Assembly: GCA_012934845.2 (NCBI GenBank)
Contig: WNNJ02003067.1
Location: 1-64,000 of the forward strand
DNA from: Pomphorhynchus laevis
Lineage: Eukaryota > Acanthocephala > Palaeacanthocephala > Echinorhynchida > Pomphorhynchidae
DNA: 64,000 bases
Direction of reading: 5' to 3'
Shown: piece after piece, positions 40,101 through 52,100 of the stretch
Numbering within the stretch: position 1 is the first letter of the stretch
Layout: every line of letters starts with the position of its first letter
The notes under the pieces: model-generated
What the model saw: only the letters and a program-made list of their open reading frames with translations
Databases searched by the model: none
Told to the model about the DNA's origin: nothing
Translations under genes and position numbers: made by a program

Positions 40101-43100
40101 TGTTTTTTGATATTTGCTCTAAAAGTAATAAACATCTTACGTGTTGTAGCAAACATATTCTTACCTAACGTGACAAGCAAATTCTTAACTTTTAAGGATA
40201 ACTTTTATACAATATAAATAACAAGTTGAGGACAACTAATGACGTTTATATTAAAATAAGTTTATATTATATTATGTGTTCTAAAATAATTTCGGCACTA
40301 TTATTAGATAAAGTAGACTGTACGTAATCCATATCAGCAATATTAGTTTTTGATATTGCTAAAAAATATTGTCAAAAATATATTAAATATATTAAAAAAT
40401 ATATTTAATATTTATTAAACATCTGCCCATATAATATTGTCCTATAATTGTTATTTGGTCAATTATGAGAATTTGGTTATATCAATATGATGAATTTTAT
40501 TAAAATGTACTTTACTATTATAATGCCAAAATTAAAAGTATTATTTATCGAAAATTACAGTCAAATATCATTTATTGATGATTTAAAATAATTTCTTTAG
40601 GCTTATATTATATTTTTATATTATTACAAAATAATAATTCAATTACGAAAAAAAAACACTGAATTCATGAAGCAACAAAAATCAATATGAAATAACTGAA
40701 TCATAAACAATTCCAGTAAATAACTGAATTATGTTGAAACAGAAAAAATATTGGTTATATCAATATGACTATTAAAAATTATTAAAAATAATTTTATATA
40801 AATTATTAATAATTGTTTTATTATAAAAATCTGTTTAGACCTTAAGATTAAGGTAGTTTCCACAGAAGAAACTATATTTATGTACAATCCTCTACATTTC
40901 TGCAGAGGTTCGTTTATCTAATCACGCAATCTAATCAGTAAATTTAATCTTAGTCAATCTAATCCTTCCCAGCCCCCTTTCCTAAAAATTGTTTTCAAGC
41001 ATTGCTCTCACCAGACTTCTGTCCTCTCCCAACGATTCAAACTCATGTCCTCTTAAGGCACTCGCATTTTCCCTGATCGCCACCCCTCCGAAATCGCTCA
41101 ACTCTCATCTGCCCGCATCGAAAAACGCCGTCGCGAGGAAAACGGCGAAACATCTTTCTCCATCCGAAACATCGAAGGAAATGTTTTGTCAATACCCGCC
41201 CAAAAATTCGATGGCGCTCGATCTCCCCTATGTATATTCTCCACTAGCCACTATTACCACCACACAGTTTCCGCCTCGGCATCCTCAACACTCAAAATAT
41301 TCTCAATAAATCCGAACTCATCCTCAACCTATTCATCAAGCAATTCATCGATATCTTCTGCCACACCGAATCCTGGCACCCCGATTCTGACGACTTCTCC
41401 ATCCGCCGTTTGCTCTCTACCGGTTGCTCACTAGTCGAATCTGCACGTCTCCTAAGCAAATCCCCTTCTAAATTCTCTAATCATGGCGACATTGTTGCAT
41501 TCGCCCGTCACCCCGCGTCTATTCGCAAAATCACTTCTCCTTTCAGTCCTTGCTCTTTTAAACTGCTCACTTGTCGTTCTTCTAACCCGATCACACTAGA
41601 TCTCGCCATTGTATACCGTCCTGGTTCATCAGCTCCAACATCCTTAATTTTTTTACCGAACACGCTGACATTCTCTACCACTGTTCTTTGTCTTCAATCC
41701 CTTCAATCGTTCTAGGCGACTTCAATATCTGCCTAGACCGCTCCTATTCCACGGATTCAATCCGGTTCATCAACATTCTATCCAACTACAATTGTAAGAG
41801 GACCGGTCTGCGTCAATTGCAAGAGGGATGGTCTACAATTGCAAGAGGGCCGGTCAATTGTATCCAACTACAATTGCAACTACAATTAAAGAGGGCCGGT
41901 CTGCGTCGACCGGCCCTCTTCCACTGAATCCATCAAGTTCATCAACATTCTATCCAACTATAACTACAAACCCATATCTACTGTCCCCACACATATACTT
42001 GGTGAGGCACTCGACATCATCGCTGTCCCCGATCATTTTGCTGCCTACACCTCACTGTCCAACTCTGATCCTGGTCTATCCGATCACTTTCTTATCACCC
42101 TTGATCTCACTCACAACCACACCCCTCTTCACACACCTACAATCCTACGTCGCTTTTGGAGAAATCTTGACCTCTCCCTTCTCCGCTCTGCCTTACTCAA
42201 ATCGTCTCTATCATTACCCACAATAACATATTCATCTCCTCACGATCTCGCCTTTCTTTTCGACTCTGAACTCACATCCACTCTCGATATTCTCTTGCCC
42301 TTAAAGTCTCACCCACACCGTCGCTTGCACCGTGCCCCATGGTTTGACATCCAATGCTTACTCTCAAAGCATCGACTCCGCCATGCTTTTCGAGTCTATC
42401 ACCGCTCTCTCAGACGTGATTTCCGCTCGATCACTCCGTCTTTCCGTGATTCCTATCTTGCTCTTCGCCGATCTCATCTCAACCTACTACGTACCAAATG
42501 CAACTCCTTCTGGCAGCATAAAATCATCGCTTCATTCAACTCTAAGACTCTCTGGCATACTTCTAACTCAATCCTTGCTCGCTCCTCTTAGCCTTGCAAC
42601 ATAATCCCCATGATTATTCGTCATTTCTCCAGACCAAAGTATCCACGTTGCTCTCTCAAACCCCGGTCTCCATCCTTTCCAACTCTGCCCCGCCTAGACT
42701 CATGCTCCCGGAACTCTATCATCTTCTCCCTGTCTCACCTACCGAAGTATCATCTGTCCTCATGTCCTTGCCCAGCAAAACCTCAACTGCCGATCCCCTG
42801 CCTACCCACATACTTAAATCCATATGCTTATCGATATTCTGTTTTCTCACAACCTTGTTTAACTCGTCTATCAGTAGTCGTATCTTCCCCTCACACTGGA
42901 AATCTGCAATCGTTTGTCCCCGCCTTAAGAAACTATTGCTCGATCCCTCCATTCCTTCTAGCTATCGGCCCATTTTACTACTCCCTACTCTTGCTAAGCT
43001 CTTAGAACGCCTCATCTTAATGCAGATCAACGCTTATCTCTCCTCATTCAATCTGTACCCTCCTTTCCAATCCGCTTTCCGCTCTAATCATTCAACAGAA

Positions 43101-46100
43101 ATCGTCTGCATGAAAGTTTACAACGATTTACTCATTTCTCGAGACAAGGCTCTATATAGTGTTATCATCTCCTTCGACCTATCCTCCGCCTTCAACATTG
43201 TCGACCACTCCATCCTCCTTTCCCGCCTTCGTTATTATTACGGCTTTTCTTCCTCCTCCGTAGCATGGTTTGCCTCATATCTATCCGACCATTCCTTTCG
43301 CGTCCGTTCTAATTCATCATCCTCCCCTCCCATACCTATTTTTTTGCACAGTCCCACAAGGTTCAGTCCTAGGTCCTCTGTTTATCTCTCTTCTGCTTGG
43401 GATCTATCTCCGTTTATCAAACCTTGCTCCTTTAACTTCATGCAATACGCCGATGACATCATCATCTATGCTCATGCACCCGCACATCGCATACACGATA
43501 TCGGCATTTCTGCCTCCAACTGTCTTTCTTCTATCTACAAACGTCTCTCCAATCTCCATCTCGTTCTAAACCCCGACAAGTCCAAAATAATGTGGATCCT
43601 CCCCGTAAACCTTCGTATCTCTTTCCAATCTCACTTTTTTATGCTTCCATTTTGATGACCACCTTTCCATTAAACCCTTCGTCCGTGACAAGGTCCGCTC
43701 GCCTAACTTAATTCTCCGTGACAAGGTCCGCTCGTCTAACTTAATTCTCTGTGACAAGGTCCGCTCGTCTAACTTAATTCTCCGTGACAAGGTCCGCTCG
43801 TCTAACTTAATTCTCCGTGACATCCGCCGTATCTGCCCCCTTATCGCTTTCTGTTCTTGTTTGTCTCTTCTTTCATCGCTTCTTTACACTACAATCGATT
43901 ACTGCCTTAGCCTTTTCGCCAATTCTCCAAAATCCATCATCCTACCCCTACAACGAATAATCAACACCGCCGTTCGAGTGCTCTTTCGTCTCCGTCGCTT
44001 CGACCACACATCCACATATTTTGCCTAACTCTACTGGCCCACCATCCACATCCGCATCAAACTGCGCCTTCTCGTAACTTTTCGTCTTATCGCTGTCTGC
44101 TCCGCATCGGCCATCAACCTTCCTTTCTTAGACGACACTCGGCCCACCTCGCTATTGCTGCTTTTCCGCCAGACCCTTTTACTCAACGTTCCCAATTTAT
44201 CCAACAAATACGGTCTCCGTTCCTTCCTATTCGCCACCCCACTCGCCTGGAATCAACTCCCTCTCGACGTCCTCCGCGCTCCTTCCATTATAACATTCAA
44301 ACACCTCCTCCATTCAAACCTTCTCAACACATGATTTACATTTTTTGTTGTGGTCATGTAAGCGTGCGCTGGCACGCATTTGCCACTTAAAATAAATCCT
44401 TTTTTATAGAGTAATTAGATAATAATTTCACAATTAAAAAATATGAATTTTGCGTAATATGTTTAACAGATACTAAATCATTTTAATTTTCTCTATATTC
44501 TCATTATGCGGATGCATAAACAGTGATGCCTGAAAGTGAGCAACTGTCTTTCAACTTTATCACACCGAAAAAATTCAAAATATAAATGTTTTACGAGGAA
44601 AATATGTAGATACATTATAACATAACAGTTCCTTCCTAATGATTTTAATTTTTATATTAGAGATCAATATGTGCAAATATAATTGTGATATGTAATGTTG
44701 TTATAATATTACGATGTACCATATTTTCAATTTACAACAGTAATAGTTTAATCAAATATTGCTTACACTTTTGAAAATATTAATGTATATATACGTTAAT
44801 CAACTAATCGCGAGATAAGTAATGATTTAATATTTGCTAGTAATTCTACTAAAATATGTAGGATTCTTCCAGATCAATGAATAGTTAACTTTAAATAACT
44901 TAAATTACCAAGAAAATATATAATTTGATTTGTTTTATATATTGAATGTATTTCAAATATACTACAATATTTCAATTCTAAAACAAAGGTATTAGAATTG
45001 AGACTTTAGAGATCTACCAATTTGTATAATATAAAACTGACCTTAAAGCTACAACTTGATCTAATATAGAACGATGTTATATTATATAATATTATCAATA
45101 TAATATAATGCAATATAATATAATATCAGCTTAGATAAGTTACCAAACATTATCAATATTAAAATTTTCTAATAAATTTATATTTATATTATATAAATGT
45201 AAATATATATTTACTTTTACCAAATATATTATACATATTTATATAAAAATAATATAACATTTTTATATTATATTAATATAAATAATAATATTTGTAATAT
45301 ATTCATGTTTACATTTTTAAATATATATGACATTTTTATTATATATTTTTATTGAATAATTTGACGATTATTTAATAAATGATAATAATTAATTAATAAA
45401 TTAATAATAATTAATAATAATTATTAATAATAATTAGTACTAACCGAATTTAGATGTTCAAGTTTATTTTCTATGTGCCTTATTATAATTTTAGCGTAAT
45501 AAAGTAATCTCTTATTTACTAGCTGGATACAATCCCCACCATCAAGTACGGACTTTCTGCTACTAGTAAAAAAAGCTGATGGCCTAACTAAATTACCAGT
45601 AAAAGAATTCAATTTCGATAATACCGCGATAACTACATTCGATCTAGCTTTTACAAATGTTGGTCGTTTCAACTATTTTGTCGAGTTGGTTGAAGAGTAA
45701 GTCTGCCGAATGTGGTTTAAGTAATAAGTTTACCAAATGTGGTTTAAGTAATAGGTTTACCAAATGTGGTTTAAGTAATAAGTCTGCTATATTAGCTGCA
45801 TCAAATATTAATATTGATATTAATATCAATATATAATATCATATTAATATTGCTTTTGTAATCTAAGATATAAGGTATTATATTATATATTGTATTATAG
45901 GGAAAATAAATGCCAGCTATGGAATGCCAGCTATTTAATTTTATCATAAAGTTTCAATAATTAAATTACGTAACGGTTGCATGTTTTTTATTGATTATGT
46001 CACGAATTTTTATTTAAAACCCAACCAAGTTAGGGATTAACTTATGAAATCGCAAACATACGTCTAGATTTGGAACATTATGCTTGTAAACTTGTGACAT

Positions 46101-49100
46101 ACTAAAAGTCGTGTTTGATCCTGCTTAACTGAACATCATTTTCCTGTGAGCACAAATTCTAATAAGAATTGTGGTTTATGTAGAACTAAAATTTAATCTT
46201 TTAACTTTTAAGTTTAAAGTTTTTATATAGAATATACAAAAGATGAGTACAATTTTTGGTATATATATTCATTATATGACAGCGCTATTTCGCATTTGCA
46301 GTATATGATCTACCTTTATTTTCCTGTTTGTTTAAGTTTTCTTTAACAGGCCTGCTGTAAAAATAAGAGGATCTCTAATAGTTTACGTGTATAAACAAAA
46401 GTGGGCTGAAATACTTTGCTATATATTGGGATGGACGTACTTTCTATTGTGGTCCTTCAGTTTTTATCCACAAATAATATTAAATCACAAACGAAAAAGG
46501 TTAAATAGTAATAAATATTAAAAATAAAAAAATGTATAAACTATTTCAGCGTTGTTGGACTGAGCTTTGATTTTACATACATTAACTTAGTTGGATTTCT
46601 GCCATTTATGATATTCAACATTCTCCTTTATTTTCCAGGTTCTGTTCAGGTTAGATATATTTAGGTAATTTTTAAAGTGTTTTATTATTCGTATTTATAT
46701 CAAACACATTTCGATATAGTAAATTTTAAAATTAATTTTATGGACAGCTAATAAATTTAATTAAAATAAAAAATAAAAAAAATTAAAAATAGCGTTTTTT
46801 AGGTTCAGACGATTTCTGTTGGCCTTAATCAAAAGCTAATATTGGAAGCTGTAATTTTCACATTTTTTAAATCTTAGTGGTGTATAATATACACCACTAA
46901 GTATACTAATTTTCACCACTAAAATATACTAATATTTAATTAGTGTTTTCAATAGTTACACTATTGTAACTATTGCCACACGTGAATAATGACAATAAAC
47001 AGAAACAAACTGTATACTTACAAGCATATAACAGTCGAAAGTTCCGAGACTTTAGATTTTCCCTAAACGCTGACAAGCTAGAAGTTAAAACTTGACAGCA
47101 TATAGACGTCTGACGATTTGATAAGTGCAAGATTTAATACATGATTTGTAGACGTCTTATGTACTCAATAGCTGATTTGAATGACAGCATAGGGAGGTCT
47201 GACGATTTGATAAGTGCAGTAGCCGTCTTATAACAATTAATTTTTAATTTGATTAATTTCTAATATTAAAAATTAAAGTAATATTATTTAAAAGCCTATT
47301 GGAGGAAACCCATTTAATATATGAATTTGATTAAATTATATTATATAATATTATAACATTATTAATATTATGATATTATAACTAATATTACATATTAGTT
47401 AATGTGCCTATTTAATCTGCATGTACATATTTAATAATTTAAATTAAATAAAACATTATTAGTACTGAATTGTATAAATATCTTGAATGGATTTTATAGG
47501 TCTTCATTAATGAATTTTAATTAAAAATAAGATTTACTATTTATTTGCGGAGAGTGAAGTAAAATATTTATTTAATCGAATTTTCAATAGCCTACTGATG
47601 TCATCTTCAGGAGGAAATGTTACAAAATATTTTGTAATATTTTGTAACATTTTGTAATATTTTCCAATATTATAACACTTTTCAACACTGACCATTTTTC
47701 AGCTCAAAAAGCTCAATGAAAGTTTAACGATTTAAAGTCCACTTTGGTGATTCATTGTAGAGTAAGTATACGAATGTGTACTTACTCTATACATTATAAT
47801 ATATTATAATGAATATATTATAATACATTATATAATTGAGATTATAACTGAGATTACTTGGTGACAAAAATGTTCGTTAGATAGTACGAAAAATGTAGTT
47901 TCATTAAAGTTGTCTAATAAGCTAATGCAGAAAGTTTGAAAGAGCATCAATTTAAAGTTAATTAGATAATATTATTAACATATTAAAACAGTTTAACCAA
48001 TTATAATTTAATGGTTAACTCTATAAATTTTAATAGATTTACACAATAAAAATTATATAATTAATTATAAATTGATTGTTCACTCATATTGGATTATTTA
48101 ATAGTGGTGAGAGTGAAGTAAAATATTTATTTAATCGAATTTTCAATAGCCTACTGCTATCATCATCAGGGGTAAATGTTACAAGAGTAAATGTTATTTG
48201 TAAAAATATTTTGTAACTTCACTCCTGAAGATGATAGCAGGAGGCTATTGAAAATTCGATTAAATAAATATTTTACTTCACTCTCTCCACAAATAAGTCC
48301 GCCGCGCTACCTCCTTTATCACATTCAAACACCTCCTTCGTTCACACTTTCTCGACACATGATTTGCATTTTTGGTCATGTAAGCGTGCGCTGGCACGCA
48401 TTTGCCACGTTAAAATAAATCTTTTTTAAAAATAAATAATCCAATATGAGTGAAAAATCAATTTAAAAACACTTCAATATTTTATAGTTTAACTAATTCT
48501 TAATTTTGTGAAGAGTTAGATAAATTGATCGACGCAGGACTTATTCACGGGTGTTTTTTATAATTTTATTTATTTCTATAAATAATTATACTCTTGCTTC
48601 AGGAATCAGACTTTAAAGTATTAAAAGGTATATTTTAGTTTTATTTTTATTTTATTGTTTTCTAACGCACATGTATTTTCGCATACTTTTCAAGTAAATA
48701 TATAGGAAGAATACTTCAAATACAATCCTCATAGTCCGTTACCAGTTGAACTGAATGACGTTGTATTTTCTACACATGCAACTATCTTATGCGCGATTAC
48801 TGCAATACAGTGCTGTATATTTGAGGTTTGTTTTTGTAAATAAGTATTTAACAAATAACGCTTTGAATTTTTTAACTCTAATTTTTTGAATTATTATTTG
48901 TATAATAACTTTTTTAGCTACTTATAATTTTTGGATGATTAGGCATAAGATATTTCTCTTAGTTAGATCTGGGACATGTAAAATCTTTCTTGTAAAAAAG
49001 AACAAATTGATGAATTGGTGCTTGTGTTGAAATGTCCTCTGAATATTCGTTGCTTGACAAGATGAATTATCAACTTTAACTCGCTAATTTTATAATATGA

Positions 49101-52100
49101 CAAACGAATTGTAGCCTTAAATTTCTTAAAAGTGTGTTGATTTCGTCTCGATACTTCCAGGCTCTGAGATGATTACAAGGTCGAATCTACAGCGTTCGAT
49201 CTGGAACTTACCCGTTCCGGATTCTTTGACCGCTTTCTTTCCGAATGGTATCGGATAATCTGCGAAGAATTTTACCGACATATGACTGAGCAAAATCATT
49301 GTATATCAACGAGCGTCTTCTCAAGAAATGATAGGTCCTCTGTTTTATTCGTCGTTTAACGATTAGAGGTTAAATTTCTATCCGATTTGTATTAAAGTAT
49401 CTATTTGAGTATCGCAAACATGTTGATGATGTTTCATAATTTAAAAACGAGCTGAAGCCTTAATTATACGATATCTTCGGAGTATTATCTCTATTAGTAC
49501 GTAAAAATGCGAAATGTTTGAATAGTGTATTTGCTTTCATGATGATACCTCTGGCCGTGAATATGATGGCAAGCATGCATCAATAATCTTCGATCATGTT
49601 CCAGATACTTCAAACGTTTTATTTCCGAAGTTACTGCATTAACGGCGCAGTGTCTACTGGCATATGACTGATCAAAATGTTAGTACATTGGCACATCAAT
49701 GAGCACCCACTCAAATCGATTACCGCATACAAGATGCCCAAACATGTGTAGAATTTCAAAATGCCGTGTTTCTTTAAAATTATTCACCTTCAAGCAGTAA
49801 AATTGACTATTTCGTTATATTTATGAAGCCTTCCTTTATCTGCAATGCAATTTTTAGCGATCTCATTATGCAAAATTGTCAAACCACCAGAATTCTTCAA
49901 GTCATTTTGCTCTCCACACGTATTTGAACGGTAAATCCATATGCTGGTCATACACACCTGACCGCTAGAGCATTCCTAAATTTTATCGAAGTTAACTGAA
50001 ATCCTATTTTTAAAACTGGCCTTTGTTTAATTTAATAAATGATCAATAATTATTTAAAATTATTGATTTCAAATTAGAAAATTTTAATTTTAAATTATAA
50101 AATTTGTGTCTATTTCAAAATACATTAACTATATTTAGCACTGATGTTATCAGGAGATAATGGAATCGGTGCTGATGATCCTTTGATGGATTCTTTTATT
50201 TATTGTATCAATTTTGCTAGATCACACAAAATTATTTATGTGAAAGTAAGTAGCTGGTTCGGAAACCAGCTACCGTATCATTCCTTTATTACTTCAACTT
50301 TCATACACCATGACTCACGAGATGTCAGATGTTAGTCTGACATATTGGTATTGTTTTATCTGCTATTGTCATGCAATGGTACACCCGGACTAATCAGAAA
50401 GATGTGTATCACCTAGTTTTCATTTAAACGCTATTTGAGTTTTCATATTTGAACCTAGGTTCTTTTGATCACCACTATTATCGACTGGGCTAACTATCAA
50501 TTACACCTTGATTCTCAACATGCAAACTTTTTTACCTGATATATTGATATTTTTCGTCGACTGATGACTTGTAACGGTATACCCGGACCTATCAGAAGGT
50601 TGTGTACTGCCGCTGCTTGCTTGTAAGCCATAATAACAGCTTTTAAAATAGAAAATCGTTCAAAAAAATATATTTATTTTTTTCTTGTTATTTTGAAAAC
50701 TTTATGGATTACAACCTTAATTTGTAGGCGTGAATTTAATTGAACTATAGGTCCCATTCTAACAATTTCAATCGCATTTCAGCGATAACTCTAGTGGCGA
50801 TGATTTAAATTATGACGATTGGTTTGCTCTGAAGATATTTATAATTTTTAATCATTATATATAAAAAATATTATTTTACAAGTATCATTTTGTTTTTTAC
50901 AAAACTGTAGAGAGGAGATCAACAATTAACCTACTTCGGCAAGCTTTTCATACTCTTCAGTGCCCTGTTTATCATAATAATTGGAATACTGGTAGCAGCC
51001 GGAAAAGTCACGCTTCTTTACTTTATGATATCGTTTTCATATATCAAGCTAGCCAGCACTCTTATAAAATCAATTCCACAAGTGAGTTGTTTTACAATTA
51101 GAAACAATCAATTGTTCCGCTTTTTAAACTGTATCTTTGGAAATTACAAACGAATTTAATTTTAATAAAATATATAAATTTAATTCTCTACAATTTAGCT
51201 TGTGATTTACGGTTTGACTGTTTGATCTTAGGCAAACTGTTACCTTGGTTTTCTCATACAAGCAATTTTAAGTGTGGTATCACTTTGCAAACCTATTGAG
51301 TTGGTTCGAGTGATCTCTAGTTAATAACATACGATGATAAAATGATTATTTCGTGTTTATTTTGTACGATACATATGTGTGTAAATAATGCAAAACAATT
51401 GAAATATTTAAACATAGAAATAATGATATATACTCATTTGACATGATCGGGGATACTGGAAAAGTATCTTCCAGTAGGCCTTAAATTACTGAAAATTTTA
51501 CCGTAATGATTTTCATTATTATATAATAAATATATAACGATGTTATAGATTTACTTTAATTATCAACGAAAAAGTACAGTTGGCTGGAGTATAGCGGCTA
51601 TTATATTTGATGCGCTTGGTGGACTTTGCAGTTTTCTTCAGCAATTTATAATTGCAGTCAACTATGGTAATTATTTTTCGAATAATTTTATTAATTGTTT
51701 AATTAATAATTTTATAAGTTGTTATCAAGTCTTATAAAATATTAAACTTGGTGATTAAAGCTCTTGTTAGATTTTGTATCTTAAAAAATACTATTTATGA
51801 TCTATTCGGCAGTTCTTCTTACTTCTACATAAGTACACTAAGAATATTTTAGCTTTTTTATTTCTGTCAACTTTTTTATTTCTTTTTAATATCTTCTTAA
51901 AAAGATCTTTTATTTATATTTTATATCACGATTCGAATAATCTCATAAACTACCAACGATGCACTTGTAAATTACAAACCAAGTTATGCCTTTTAAAAGT
52001 ACTTAATAAAAGCTTTTAAATTGACAAAACTAGACACCTAAATATATATTGTTTTTCGTTCTAACAAATATATTATTTTTAATTCGTACGAGAAGGAAAC

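Larger units (their letters stand above)
40960..44402 (+). mobile_element. CR1/L2-type LINE, near full length but decayed
   Basis: A 3.4-kb, relatively GC-rich island in cystinosin intron 2. Apurinic endonuclease motifs appear in order: HTESW (about 41365), VYRPGSS (41610), LGDFN (41710) and GLSDHF (42070). A bridge segment contains APWFD, followed by reverse transcriptase: FDLSSAFNIVDHSILLSRL (43175), VPQGSVLGPL (43350) and YADD (43446). The C-terminal block TPLAWNQLPLDVLRAPSIIT (about 44240) is typical of CR1/L2 elements. The pieces lie in different frames and VPQGSV is out of frame with YADD, so several frameshifts are present. The 3' end has the hairpin gcgtgcgctggcacgc (44362-44377) and an A/T-rich tail. 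It contains a 33-bp tandem repeat and a 172-bp internal duplication. Confidence 0.92.
48070..48465. repeat. Large inverted repeat of the hammerhead-bearing element
   Basis: The left arm 48070-48175 and right arm 48225-48296 plus 48428-48465 are reverse complements (outer end aaattgattgttcactcata against its complement; inner end ctgatgatg / ctgaagatg). Each arm carries a hammerhead-like core on opposite strands (minus 48132-48169, plus 48225-48262). The right arm is split by a LINE tail. Confidence 0.8.
48826..50910. other. Cystinosin intron 6 with exon-like pieces and a diverged tandem repeat
   Basis: Unlike the other introns it has moderately GC-rich stretches at 49140-49950 and 50130-50660. 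Related segments recur: a catatgactga(g/t)caaaat unit at about 49281 and 49662, and gtacacccggact.atcagaa at about 50380 and 50576. Two exon-like open pieces are listed separately. A hairpin tagctggtt-cgga-aaccagcta lies at about 50251. The origin is unknown; an old mobile element or gene fragments are possible. Confidence 0.4.

Noticed and set aside
43566-43823. 85-codon minus-strand frame with repeated SRRIKLDERTL
   Set aside because: It is the complement of the LINE's 33-bp tandem repeat and has no support of its own.
45424-45672. 82-codon minus-strand frame
   Set aside because: It overlaps cystinosin exon 3 on the other strand, where the protein similarity and splice sites are convincing.
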